A DNA stretch of 17,054 nucleotides, taken from assembly GCA_038214685.1 (NCBI GenBank), contig JBBQRO010000064.1:1-17054 (forward strand). The letters run 5' to 3'. The notes below the pieces were generated by a model, which did not search any database, was not told where the DNA came from, and saw nothing but the letters and a program-made list of their open reading frames with translations. The stretch is from CADCTB01 sp038214685 (GTDB taxonomy: Bacteria; Actinomycetota; Acidimicrobiia; Acidimicrobiales; AC-14). Shown in pieces: positions 7,735 through 13,539 of the stretch; positions within the stretch are counted from its first letter, which is position 1, and every line of letters begins with the position of its first letter. Made by a program: the position numbers and the translations under genes.

Positions 7735-7740
7735 GGTGCG

Positions 7741-7746
7741 ACGTTA
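7741..7746 (-). promoter_or_regulatory. -10 box (TAACGT), leaderless promoter of the methyltransferase gene
   Basis: TAACGT is 6 nt before the ATG at 7734. It shares two bases with the -10 box of mutY on the other strand (7745-7750), within ACGTTACGTT. Confidence 0.5.
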
Positions 7747-7750
7747 CGTT
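7745..7750 (+). promoter_or_regulatory. -10 box (TACGTT), leaderless promoter of mutY
   Basis: TACGTT is 7 nt before GTG 7758. An in-frame TTG at 7749 lies inside this box and is therefore unlikely to be the start. It overlaps the -10 box of the divergent methyltransferase gene. Confidence 0.5.
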
Positions 7751-7757
7751 GTCGCCC

Positions 7758-8684
7758 GTGAAGGCTGTGTTCCCCGCTCCCGCCGCCGCTCGGGCCCTGT
7801 CTCCCGCTCCGGGGGCCGCTCGGGCCCTGCAGGATTCGCTCCTGTCGTGGGCCGAGGGGGCCCGACGCGACCTACCGTGGCGGCGGACCCGAGATCCGTG
7901 GGCCGTGCTGGTGAGCGAGCTGATGCTCCAGCAGACCCAGGTGGCGCGGGTCGTCCCCCGGTACGAGGCGTTCCTGGCCCGCTTCCCCACGCCGGCGGCG
8001 ATGTCGGCCGCGCCCCTTGCCGATGTGGTGCGGGCGTGGGCCGGACTCGGGTACAACCGCCGGGCGGTGAACCTGCACCGGGCGGCGACAGAAGTGGTGG
8101 CCCGCCACGGTGGCGAGCTGCCGGACACACTGGCCGAGCTGGTGGCGCTGCCGGGGGTGGGTGCCTACACCGCTCGGGCCGTGCTGGCCTTCGCCTTCGA
8201 GGCCGATGTGGGCGTGGTGGAGGTGAACAGCGCTCGGGTGCTGGCCCGCGCCGTCGCCGGCGGCCCGCTCGGCGCGCCGGCGGCCCAGGCCGTGGCCGAC
8301 GCCCTTGTACCCACCGGCGGGGGCTGGGCGTGGAACCAGGCCATGCTCGACCTGGGCGCCACCATCTGCACCAAGTCCGCCCCGCGCTGTGGCGTTTGCC
8401 CCCTTCGTCGCTGCTGCGTCTGGTCGGCGGTGGGCGGCGACTCCACACCCGATCCGGCCATCGGTTCGGCCGGCTGCGGCAGCCGGCAGTCGACCTTCGC
8501 CGGCTCCGACCGCCAGGGCCGTGGCCGGCTGGTCGACGCCCTGCGGCGCGGCCCGGTGGCCCGGGAGGGGCTGGCCGTGGCCGCCGGCTGGCCAGAGGAG
8601 TCGGAACGGGCAGCCCGGGTGGCTGCCGGCCTGGTGGCCGACGGCCTGGCCGTGGTGGCGGAAGCGGTCTTCCACCTGCCGTGA
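7758..8684 (+). CDS. mutY: A/G-specific adenine glycosylase MutY
   Basis: A 308-residue DNA repair glycosylase that removes adenine opposite 8-oxoguanine. Seen: LPWRR (39-43), the catalytic-Glu segment SELMLQQTQV (Glu54), the helix-hairpin-helix LPGVGAYTARAV (131-142), and the [4Fe-4S] ligands C204-x6-C211-x2-C214-x5-C220. The C-terminal ~70 residues (FAGSDRQGRGRL and a winged-helix-like tail) match the actinobacterial form in place of the NUDIX-like domain of E. coli MutY. The segment that normally contains the catalytic Asp (VDGNV or VDTNV) reads VVEVNSARV, with Glu155 at that position. The N-terminus has a 10-residue tandem repeat (PAPAAARALS/PAPGAARALQ). Its stop directly abuts the stop of the convergent vsr gene. 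Confidence 0.92.
   Translation: MKAVFPAPAAARALSPAPGAARALQDSLLSWAEGARRDLPWRRTRDPWAVLVSELMLQQTQVARVVPRYEAFLARFPTPAAMSAAPLADVVRAWAGLGYNRRAVNLHRAATEVVARHGGELPDTLAELVALPGVGAYTARAVLAFAFEADVGVVEVNSARVLARAVAGGPLGAPAAQAVADALVPTGGGWAWNQAMLDLGATICTKSAPRCGVCPLRRCCVWSAVGGDSTPDPAIGSAGCGSRQSTFAGSDRQGRGRLVDALRRGPVAREGLAVAAGWPEESERAARVAAGLVADGLAVVAEAVFHLP
7773..7829 (+). repeat. Two-copy 30-bp tandem repeat at the mutY 5' end
   Basis: The segments 7773-7799 and 7803-7829 are near-identical with a 30-bp period and only a few mismatches in the middle. They encode a 10-residue duplication ahead of the glycosylase domain. The repeat is in frame, so it changes only the length of the N-terminal extension. Confidence 0.7.
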
Positions 8685-9080
8685 TCAGCTCGCTATCTGC
8701 GCATCTTTCCTCGACTCCACTACGTCCGCGATGCGCCATGCGGCGACCTCTGGTTCTTCGTGCTCCCAGACGCGAATCGACAACCATCCCGCGTCGGCAA
8801 GGCGACGATCCGTGTCGGCGTCGCGGCGCTGGTTCTGGGCAATCTTCTCCCGCCAGTACCAGCCGTTGATGGCGTGCGTTCGGCTACCGTGCTGAGGGCA
8901 ACCATGCCAGAAGCATCCGTCGATGAAGACGGCCACCCCCACTCGTGTGAACACGACATCGGCAGTTCGGCGAAGGTCAGGAAGGGGTGCCAGGTGGATC
9001 CGGTAACGCAGGCCCAGCCGGTGCAGAGCCCGTCGCACCGCCAGTTCAGGAGCTGTGTCTGCGCTGCGCTGGGCGCTCAT
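8685..9080 (-). CDS. vsr: very short patch repair endonuclease Vsr
   Basis: 131 residues. The family signature is complete: DTAPELAVRRALHRLGLRYR (8-27), ADVVF with the likely catalytic Asp41, VAVFIDGCFWHGCPQHG (49-65) with the zinc and active-site His/Cys cluster, WREKIAQNQRRD, and GWLSIRVWEHE. Vsr nicks 5' of the T in T:G mismatches left by deamination of 5-methylcytosine and normally accompanies a Dcm-type methyltransferase, as here. Codons upstream of the ATG (…SSAATPRR) still resemble the Vsr N-terminus, but no ATG, GTG or TTG lies in that stretch, so the ATG stays the best start. It is last of the M-R-V group, 73 bp after the nuclease gene. Confidence 0.93.
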   Translation of the reverse strand: MSAQRSADTAPELAVRRALHRLGLRYRIHLAPLPDLRRTADVVFTRVGVAVFIDGCFWHGCPQHGSRTHAINGWYWREKIAQNQRRDADTDRRLADAGWLSIRVWEHEEPEVAAWRIADVVESRKDAQIAS

Positions 9081-9153
9081 CCGGCGCGGAGTCGCAGCGC
9101 TCGAAGCAGAACGGCGTTCGCCACCGCTCGGCCACGGACGAAGCGTACCGGGA

Positions 9154-10245
9154 TCAGACCTCAGTCATGAGTTGGGGAAACGGGTCCACTGTCAGCAGCT
9201 CGTTGAGCGTGGCGGGCGTGAACACACGGCCTTCGCAATCGCGAACGACTGGTCCGAGGGCGTCACCCGCTCGCTCCCAACCCTTGCCGTTGAGGACTGC
9301 GATCACCGGGATCCCCCCACGTTGCTCAGCCTCCTTGCGATAATTCTGGAATCGAGAGGCCTTGTCCCGGGCCGTTCCTCCGTCGTTGATGCTCTTGCAC
9401 TCCAGGAAGGCCCTGAGCGCGCCTCGCTTATGAACGACGAAGTCGGGAACCAGGGCGAGTGTCAAACCGAACCGGTCGGCGACCTCTTGCTTGTCCCTGC
9501 CGCTCGACCCAGTCCTCACGTACTCGATGCCGCTGGAATCGAGCAGCCCGCCAACGGCCTCCTCGAGGATCCGGCCTACTCCGGACGATCCCGAATCGGA
9601 CAGCTGTCGAAACGCGCCGCCGAACAGCCGCTGGTGCAAGAGCGCCCAGTAGGGGACGCCTTGCGTCGCGTACAGCTGGACGCTGCTCCATCCGTCGGTC
9701 GTATCGAGCTTCTGGAGCTTCGTGCGCAGAGGACCCGGCTGGCGAGGAGGGTAGAGGCTCCCATCGAGTACCCGGTTCACGGTGTTGGCGCATCGCGCCG
9801 CCACCTCCGCAGCCTTGCGAGGGCGGCCACCTCGTTCCATAGTCTTGAGCGAGCTCGCGCTCACCGGGATGCCGGCGTCGTGGGTTGCTGCGGCGAACTC
9901 CTGCTGCGTGAACCCGATGATCATCCGCAGCACGCGCAGCGTGGATGGCGCAGCCAACAACATCGACTCGAGATGATCGTCGGATACCTTTGTAAATCCG
10001 TCCGTGAGCCGCACCGCCTCCTCGTACTGCCCGACGAACAGGTCGTCCGCCAAGCTCGGAGGCCACGCGACTTCCGAGAACTCATACGTCAGACTTGGGA
10101 CGTAGAACGCTCGGGCGACTGCGGCATACACAGCGGCTTGCTGGGAACGAGCAACCTGGTCTGCGATCTTACGAACCTCGCCGACTCTTGCGTCCCAGTC
10201 CGGGGCCTCGGTCACAGTTCTGGCGAACTCGTCCGCGAGCGACAT
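9154..10245 (-). CDS. putative type II restriction endonuclease with HTH and PD-(D/E)XK domains
   Basis: 363 residues and not a family I can name. The C-terminal third has a PD-(D/E)XK core: helix GRILEEAV (224-231), then VPDFV (Asp268) and LECK (Glu282-x-Lys284), followed by a predicted strand PVIAVLNGKGW. Residues ~103-157 (LRVLRMIIGFTQQEFAAAT… SLKTMERGGRPRKAAEV) look like an Xre/Cro-type helix-turn-helix inside the same chain. The N-terminal ~100 residues are helical and of unknown role. Its position between a cytosine methyltransferase and vsr makes it the likely cutting partner. The ATG overlaps the methyltransferase TGA (TGATG), so R is translated by coupling to M. The HTH may help in DNA recognition or repress the operon. 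Codon GC is lower than in flanking genes. Confidence 0.75.
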   Translation of the reverse strand: MSLADEFARTVTEAPDWDARVGEVRKIADQVARSQQAAVYAAVARAFYVPSLTYEFSEVAWPPSLADDLFVGQYEEAVRLTDGFTKVSDDHLESMLLAAPSTLRVLRMIIGFTQQEFAAATHDAGIPVSASSLKTMERGGRPRKAAEVAARCANTVNRVLDGSLYPPRQPGPLRTKLQKLDTTDGWSSVQLYATQGVPYWALLHQRLFGGAFRQLSDSGSSGVGRILEEAVGGLLDSSGIEYVRTGSSGRDKQEVADRFGLTLALVPDFVVHKRGALRAFLECKSINDGGTARDKASRFQNYRKEAEQRGGIPVIAVLNGKGWERAGDALGPVVRDCEGRVFTPATLNELLTVDPFPQLMTEV

Positions 10246-11315
10246 CAGCGTTTCAAGGTACTCCGGAGAGCGGATCCGAACTCGCGGGCGAGGAGTGGCG
10301 GTACAGCATTGCCGACCTGGCGATAACAGCTTGAACGGGGACCGGCGAAGTGCATACCGATGGGAAAGGTTTGAAGAAGTGCTGCCTCCTCGACGGTGAT
10401 ACGCCGAGCCCCTGGAACATGTCCGGCGCGTGGTTCGCGGCCGGAAAGGAGATGCGTGTGGTACCCCGGTACGATCCCCTCTGTGTCAACCCACGGCGTC
10501 TTGTTGCCACCCATGCTGGCAAGCAACGTCGGCGCCGGCCTTGACAACTCAATTGGTCGCCCGCCTCCGTTGAACACTTGGCCATCGTAGGGATTGGGGC
10601 GGAGGTCGGGACTGCGGGCATAGGTAACGGTGGATGGGTTCGGCGTCCCTATGGGTTCGGTGCCGATGAAGTCGCCGGCGGCCCGCCAGGGACGCACAGA
10701 TCCAGGGCCGAACGTCGGCCCGGGGAACGTGAAGGTCAGGTCGCGTACCCCCACAATGAGGAGACGTCGCCGTTTTTGAGGGACGCCGTAGTCAGCCGCG
10801 TTGACGACCTGGGCGCTGACGTTGAAGCCGAGCGACCGGAGCTCGGCTAGAAGCATGCGAAGGCGCTCTCGCCGAGCGCCGGCGCCGAATCCGGCGACGT
10901 TCTCGGCGATGAACGCTCGAGGCCGGACCTGGTCCAGCGCTCGTAGGAATGCTGGCCATCCGTCACGCGGGTCGTCCTGGCCCAGGCGCTTCCCACCGGT
11001 GCTCCAGGGCTGACACGGGGGGCCGCCGACCAGCACCTCGATCTCATCTCGCCATGGTCGGAAGGGCATGGCATTGACATCACCCTCCATGACCTCGGCA
11101 GTGGGATGTGCCTTTGCAAAGGTCTCGCACGCGTCTCGGTCCCACTCTGCGCCGGCCGCGATGGTCAACCCGGCTTGTTCGAGCCCGATCGACAGACCGC
11201 CCGCTCCGGCGAAGACGTCAAGGGCGCGCACCTCGTCGACGGTAACGATGCCGTGGGAGCGGTTTGTGGATGCTGCGGGAACGAAGGGCAAAGTACTCGT
11301 TCCTGGGCGTGGCAT
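10245..11315 (-). CDS. dcm: DNA (cytosine-5-)-methyltransferase
   Basis: 356 residues with the ordered m5C methyltransferase motifs: I DVFAGAGGLSIGLEQAG (33-49), IV VGGPPCQPWS with catalytic Cys101, VI ENVAGF (138-143), VIII QKRRRLLIVG (180-189), IX RRITVEEAALLQTFP (304-318) and X QVGNAVPP (333-340). The target-recognition region (~195-300) contains NGGGRPIELSRPAPT and MGGNKTPW; I cannot read its site. It methylates cytosine at C5 and protects host DNA from the adjacent nuclease. The start is supported by AGAGAGG 5 nt before the ATG, a real Shine-Dalgarno sequence unlike the leaderless neighbours. It heads the M-R-V cassette and overlaps R by one base. Confidence 0.93.
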   Translation of the reverse strand: MPRPGTSTLPFVPAASTNRSHGIVTVDEVRALDVFAGAGGLSIGLEQAGLTIAAGAEWDRDACETFAKAHPTAEVMEGDVNAMPFRPWRDEIEVLVGGPPCQPWSTGGKRLGQDDPRDGWPAFLRALDQVRPRAFIAENVAGFGAGARRERLRMLLAELRSLGFNVSAQVVNAADYGVPQKRRRLLIVGVRDLTFTFPGPTFGPGSVRPWRAAGDFIGTEPIGTPNPSTVTYARSPDLRPNPYDGQVFNGGGRPIELSRPAPTLLASMGGNKTPWVDTEGIVPGYHTHLLSGREPRAGHVPGARRITVEEAALLQTFPIGMHFAGPRSSCYRQVGNAVPPLLAREFGSALRSTLKR

Positions 11316-11423
11316 GACGGCCTCTCTTCAATGGCCAGGTGCTGAGTAGTGAGAGGTCGCCGATCGAAGGTTGGCGACGAGACCTACTGCCGGCTCCGGC
11401 GCCTCGGGACGGTCTCCGGCAGC

Positions 11424-11437
11424 CGAACAAGTGTTCG
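11424..11437. promoter_or_regulatory. Palindrome CGAACA-AG-TGTTCG, candidate operator of the R-M operon
   Basis: Perfect 6-bp arms around a 2-bp centre, upstream of the methyltransferase gene. A TAAACT box on the minus strand (11444-11439) would place the transcription start within this palindrome, leaving a leader of about 110 nt. The HTH inside the nuclease could be the protein that reads it, but that is inference. A second inverted repeat, GTCGCC/GGCGAC (11356-11361 and 11373-11378), lies in the same leader. Confidence 0.3.
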
Positions 11438-11498
11438 AAGTTTATCACCTCAAGGGGGTCCTCGGCGGCCATCCTCCCGCCCGGTGCCGCAACGCGCG

Positions 11499-11504
11499 TA
11501 GGTT
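11499..11504 (+). promoter_or_regulatory. -10 box (TAGGTT) of the flavin reductase-epimerase operon
   Basis: TAGGTT lies 6 nt before codon ATC 11511, the same geometry seen before ATG or GTG starts elsewhere in the window. The in-frame stop TAG is part of the box, so translation cannot begin further upstream. Confidence 0.4.
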
Positions 11505-11510
11505 GGCGCG

Positions 11511-12017
11511 ATCGACCTGTCCGGCCCTGCCCCGGCCCCCGAGAGCATCGATGAGGCCCGGTTCCGCCAGATTCTGGGCCACTTCGCAACGGGCGTGACG
11601 GTGGTGACCGGCCGGACCGGTGACCAACTGCTCGGCCTGGCCGTGAACTCCTTCACCTCGGTTTCGCTCCATCCGGCACTGGTGGCGTTCTGCGTGGCCC
11701 GAATGTCGTCGACCTGGCCGCAGTTGCGGCCGGCCGGGACATTTTGCGTCAACATCCTCGCCGAGGACCAGGAGGCGCTGTCGCGAGCCTTCGCTGCTCA
11801 CGGGCCCGACCGCTTCTCCGGTGTGGGCTGGCGGCCGGCCCCGTCAGGAGCGCCGATCCTGGCCGGGGCGCTGGCCTGGGTCGACTGCACGGTCGAGGCC
11901 GAGCACGAGGCCGGGGATCACCTGATCGTGGTCGGCCGGGTCCGGGAGCTCGATCTGGACCACGAGGGACGTCCGCTGGTGTTCTACCGCGGCGGCTACG
12001 GTCGGTTCGAACCATGA
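11511..12017 (+). CDS. flavin reductase family protein (FMN-binding split barrel)
   Basis: The family N-terminus ARFRQILGHFATGVTVVTG is intact, followed by GLAVNSFTSVSLHPALVAFC (flavin-binding strand and loop), FCVNILAEDQ and a terminal VFYRGGYGRFEP. These proteins bind FMN or FAD and supply reduced flavin to monooxygenases, or act as small flavin-dependent reductases. The first canonical start is GTG 11595, inside the conserved domain. The homologous sequence reaches back to about 11550 and the open frame to 11502. The leaderless -10 box points to ATC 11511, giving about 168 residues, a normal length for the family. An ATG-to-ATC change, a non-standard start, or a sequence error are all possible. 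It is coupled to the next gene by an ATGA overlap. Confidence 0.8.
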   Translation: MDLSGPAPAPESIDEARFRQILGHFATGVTVVTGRTGDQLLGLAVNSFTSVSLHPALVAFCVARMSSTWPQLRPAGTFCVNILAEDQEALSRAFAAHGPDRFSGVGWRPAPSGAPILAGALAWVDCTVEAEHEAGDHLIVVGRVRELDLDHEGRPLVFYRGGYGRFEP

Positions 12018-12571
12018 GCTTCGCCACCGTCACCGAGTCCGACGTCATCAAGGGCGTCTACGTCGTCGAGCCCACCGCCTTCGCCGATTCCCGTGGCCGT
12101 TTCGTCGAGAGCTACCGTCGGTCGTGGTTCCCGCACGGCCGTGAGATGGTGCAGTGCAACCGCTCCGACAAGTCGGCCAGCACCGTCGTGGGCCTCCACT
12201 ACCACCTGCACCAGGCCGACTACTGGTACTTCACCCGGGGCGACTCCCTGGTTGTGCTCCACGACCTGCGGGAGGGGTCGCCCACCGACGGCGCCACCCT
12301 GCATCTGGAGATCGGCGAGGCCGACGGCCGGGGCGTGTTCATCCCGCCGGGCGTGGCCCACGGCTTCGCCGCCCTCACCGACCTGACCATCACCTACATG
12401 GTCGACCAGTACTACAACCCCGAGGACGAACTTGGGGTGGCATGGGACGACCCCGCCCTCAAGGCCGACTGGCGCCTGATCGACCCGATCCTCTCGGACC
12501 GGGACGGCAAGAACCCGCTCCGGGCCGACATCCCACCCGGCCGCCAGCCCTATTGGGGCCTGCGCACCTAG
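12014..12571 (+). CDS. dTDP-4-dehydrorhamnose 3,5-epimerase family protein
   Basis: A 185-residue RmlC-type cupin. Seen: DSRGRFVESYR (25-35), VGLHYHLHQADYWYF (59-73) with the catalytic-base His62 position, VFIPPGVAHGFAAL (108-121), and the Tyr element VDQYYNPEDELGVAWDDP (130-147). RmlC proteins epimerise C3 and C5 of dTDP-4-keto-6-deoxyglucose on the way to dTDP-rhamnose. The usual QGKLVR segment that supplies the catalytic Lys is replaced by QADYWY, so a related but different sugar epimerase or isomerase is possible. No other rhamnose gene is near. Translation is coupled to the flavin reductase gene (ATGA), and a stem-loop follows the stop. Confidence 0.8.
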   Translation: MSFATVTESDVIKGVYVVEPTAFADSRGRFVESYRRSWFPHGREMVQCNRSDKSASTVVGLHYHLHQADYWYFTRGDSLVVLHDLREGSPTDGATLHLEIGEADGRGVFIPPGVAHGFAALTDLTITYMVDQYYNPEDELGVAWDDPALKADWRLIDPILSDRDGKNPLRADIPPGRQPYWGLRT

Positions 12572-12588
12572 ATCGTTCGCCGGGTGTT

Positions 12589-12626
12589 TGGTCAATCAGC
12601 GGCCCGATGCGACCCCCGATTGACCA
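12589..12626. terminator. Bidirectional stem-loop terminator between convergent genes
   Basis: Perfect 9-bp arms TGGTCAATC / GATTGACCA around a 20-nt loop, extendable by GTGT/ACAC across a 2-nt bulge. It lies between the epimerase stop and the stop of the thioredoxin-like gene. There is no long T-tract, so it would be an atypical intrinsic terminator. Confidence 0.5.
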
Positions 12627-12636
12627 CACGCTCGGC

Positions 12637-13023
12637 TCAACGGGAGGAAACGTAGGCGTCGACCGCCTCGGCGCCGACCAGCCGGGCGGTCACCTTGCCG
12701 GCGCTGTCGGCCAGCAGGACGGTGGGGGCGGAGCGGATCGAGAAGGCGTCGGCCAGGTGGGGCTCACGGGTGGCGTCGACCTTGACCACTCGGGCTCCGG
12801 GGTCCGACGCCCGTAGCCGTTCGGTCACCGGCCCGCACGAGGCGCAGTACGGGGAGGTGAAGACCACCCACGTCCGTGCCGCGCCGGCGAGAAGGGAGGA
12901 CGGCACCAGGGGGTGGGCGGGGCGCGTCGTCTGCAGGCCCGACCGCCAGCGCCGATAGAGCCGCCCGGCCAGCACGATGGCGAACAGAATGACGATGACG
13001 ATGACGCCCCGGATGACAAACAT
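12637..13023 (-). CDS. membrane-anchored thioredoxin-like protein
   Basis: 128 residues. One N-terminal membrane segment (VIRGVIVIVILFAIVLAG, 3-20) is followed by a basic RLYRRWR and a thioredoxin fold. WVVFTSPYCASCGPV carries the redox motif C60-A-S-C63, and IRSAPTVLL supplies the cis-Pro at 100. By the positive-inside rule, the RRWR after the segment suggests the redox domain faces the cytoplasm, though a short N-terminus leaves this open. It starts 5 bp after the DUF4395 stop, so the two are one operon. This pairing recurs in actinobacteria and suggests shared thiol-redox work, but the substrate is unknown. Confidence 0.85.
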   Translation of the reverse strand: MFVIRGVIVIVILFAIVLAGRLYRRWRSGLQTTRPAHPLVPSSLLAGAARTWVVFTSPYCASCGPVTERLRASDPGARVVKVDATREPHLADAFSIRSAPTVLLADSAGKVTARLVGAEAVDAYVSSR

Positions 13024-13028
13024 GGCGC

Positions 13029-13490
13029 TCAGCCGGCCACGGAGCTGCCGCCCCGTGCATGCTCGCCGGGGCGGCGGCGGGCCACCAGCAGGTAGAGCTC
13101 ACAGCCCACGCAGATGCCCGTGGTGGCCGAGAGGCCGGCCAGGGCGGCCACGACCAGAGCCAGGCCCCACCCGATGCCGGCGGCGCCGGCGGCGAAGGCC
13201 AGGGTGCCGGCGCCTAGGAAGGCCACGCCCACGGCCGCCGAGAAGCGGGGAGGTCGGGGGTCCTCCAGTTCCTGCGGCGGGGTCAGGCGGGGGCGGATCA
13301 CCTTGGCGTAGAGGGCCAGGAACGGCCCGTACTTCGGCCCGAGGGCGGCGCCGGCCAGCAGGACCAGGGCGAAGGCGGGCACGACGGGCCGCCAGTCGAC
13401 CAGGAAGCCGCCCAGGATGGCCACGGCCAGCACCGCCTGGTTGAAGCGGGGGCCTCGGGGGTCGATGGGAGGGGGTGCGGAAACGGACAC
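13029..13490 (-). CDS. DUF4395 family membrane protein
   Basis: About 153 residues with DPRGPRFNQAVLAVAIL at the N-terminus and four hydrophobic segments (roughly 20-32, 38-58, 88-108 and 108-128 counting from ATG 13499). A late C-V-G-C motif (GICVGCELYLL) matches the DUF4395 pattern. Function is unknown; the family is typically found beside thioredoxin-like genes, as here, so its cysteines may exchange thiols with the partner. ATG 13499 directly follows TAGTAT, whereas GTG 13490 lies exactly 7 nt after that box, so GTG is taken as the start. A 17-bp palindrome lies just upstream of the -10 box. Confidence 0.8.
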   Translation of the reverse strand: MSVSAPPPIDPRGPRFNQAVLAVAILGGFLVDWRPVVPAFALVLLAGAALGPKYGPFLALYAKVIRPRLTPPQELEDPRPPRFSAAVGVAFLGAGTLAFAAGAAGIGWGLALVVAALAGLSATTGICVGCELYLLVARRRPGEHARGGSSVAG

Positions 13491-13497
13491 GTTACTC

Positions 13498-13503
13498 ATA
13501 CTA
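13498..13503 (-). promoter_or_regulatory. -10 box (TAGTAT), leaderless promoter of the DUF4395-thioredoxin operon
   Basis: TAGTAT is 7 nt before GTG 13490. The nearer ATG at 13499 overlaps the box and would not be on the transcript if it starts at the usual distance. Confidence 0.5.
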
Positions 13504-13506
13504 AAC

Positions 13507-13523
13507 CCGACCAAGCTGGTCGG
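13507..13523. promoter_or_regulatory. 17-bp palindrome CCGACCA-AGC-TGGTCGG
   Basis: Perfect 7-bp arms with a 3-nt centre, 16 bp downstream of the PIN toxin stop and just upstream of the DUF4395 -10 box. It could be an operator for the redox operon. It could also be the toxin-antitoxin terminator: in the minus direction the stem is followed by GTTTAG. It closely resembles the palindrome at 14231-14247. Confidence 0.5.
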
Positions 13524-13539
13524 CATTCCGGCCCGCCGC

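Noticed and set aside
8682..8687. Functional link between mutY and vsr because both repair mismatches
   Set aside because: They are convergent, differ in base composition, and vsr clearly belongs with the methyltransferase. Adjacency is probably the insertion edge.
9154..10245. Assigning the nuclease to a named restriction family such as XamI
   Set aside because: I could not match it confidently beyond the PD-(D/E)XK core and the HTH, so no family name is given.
9055..10326. A 423-codon plus-strand frame opposite the nuclease gene
   Set aside because: No recognisable motif, while the minus strand has a PD-(D/E)XK protein coupled to a methyltransferase.
11218..11594. Several short frames between the methyltransferase and the flavin reductase
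   Set aside because: Both strands give basic, low-complexity peptides. The stretch is better explained as two divergent promoter/leader regions.
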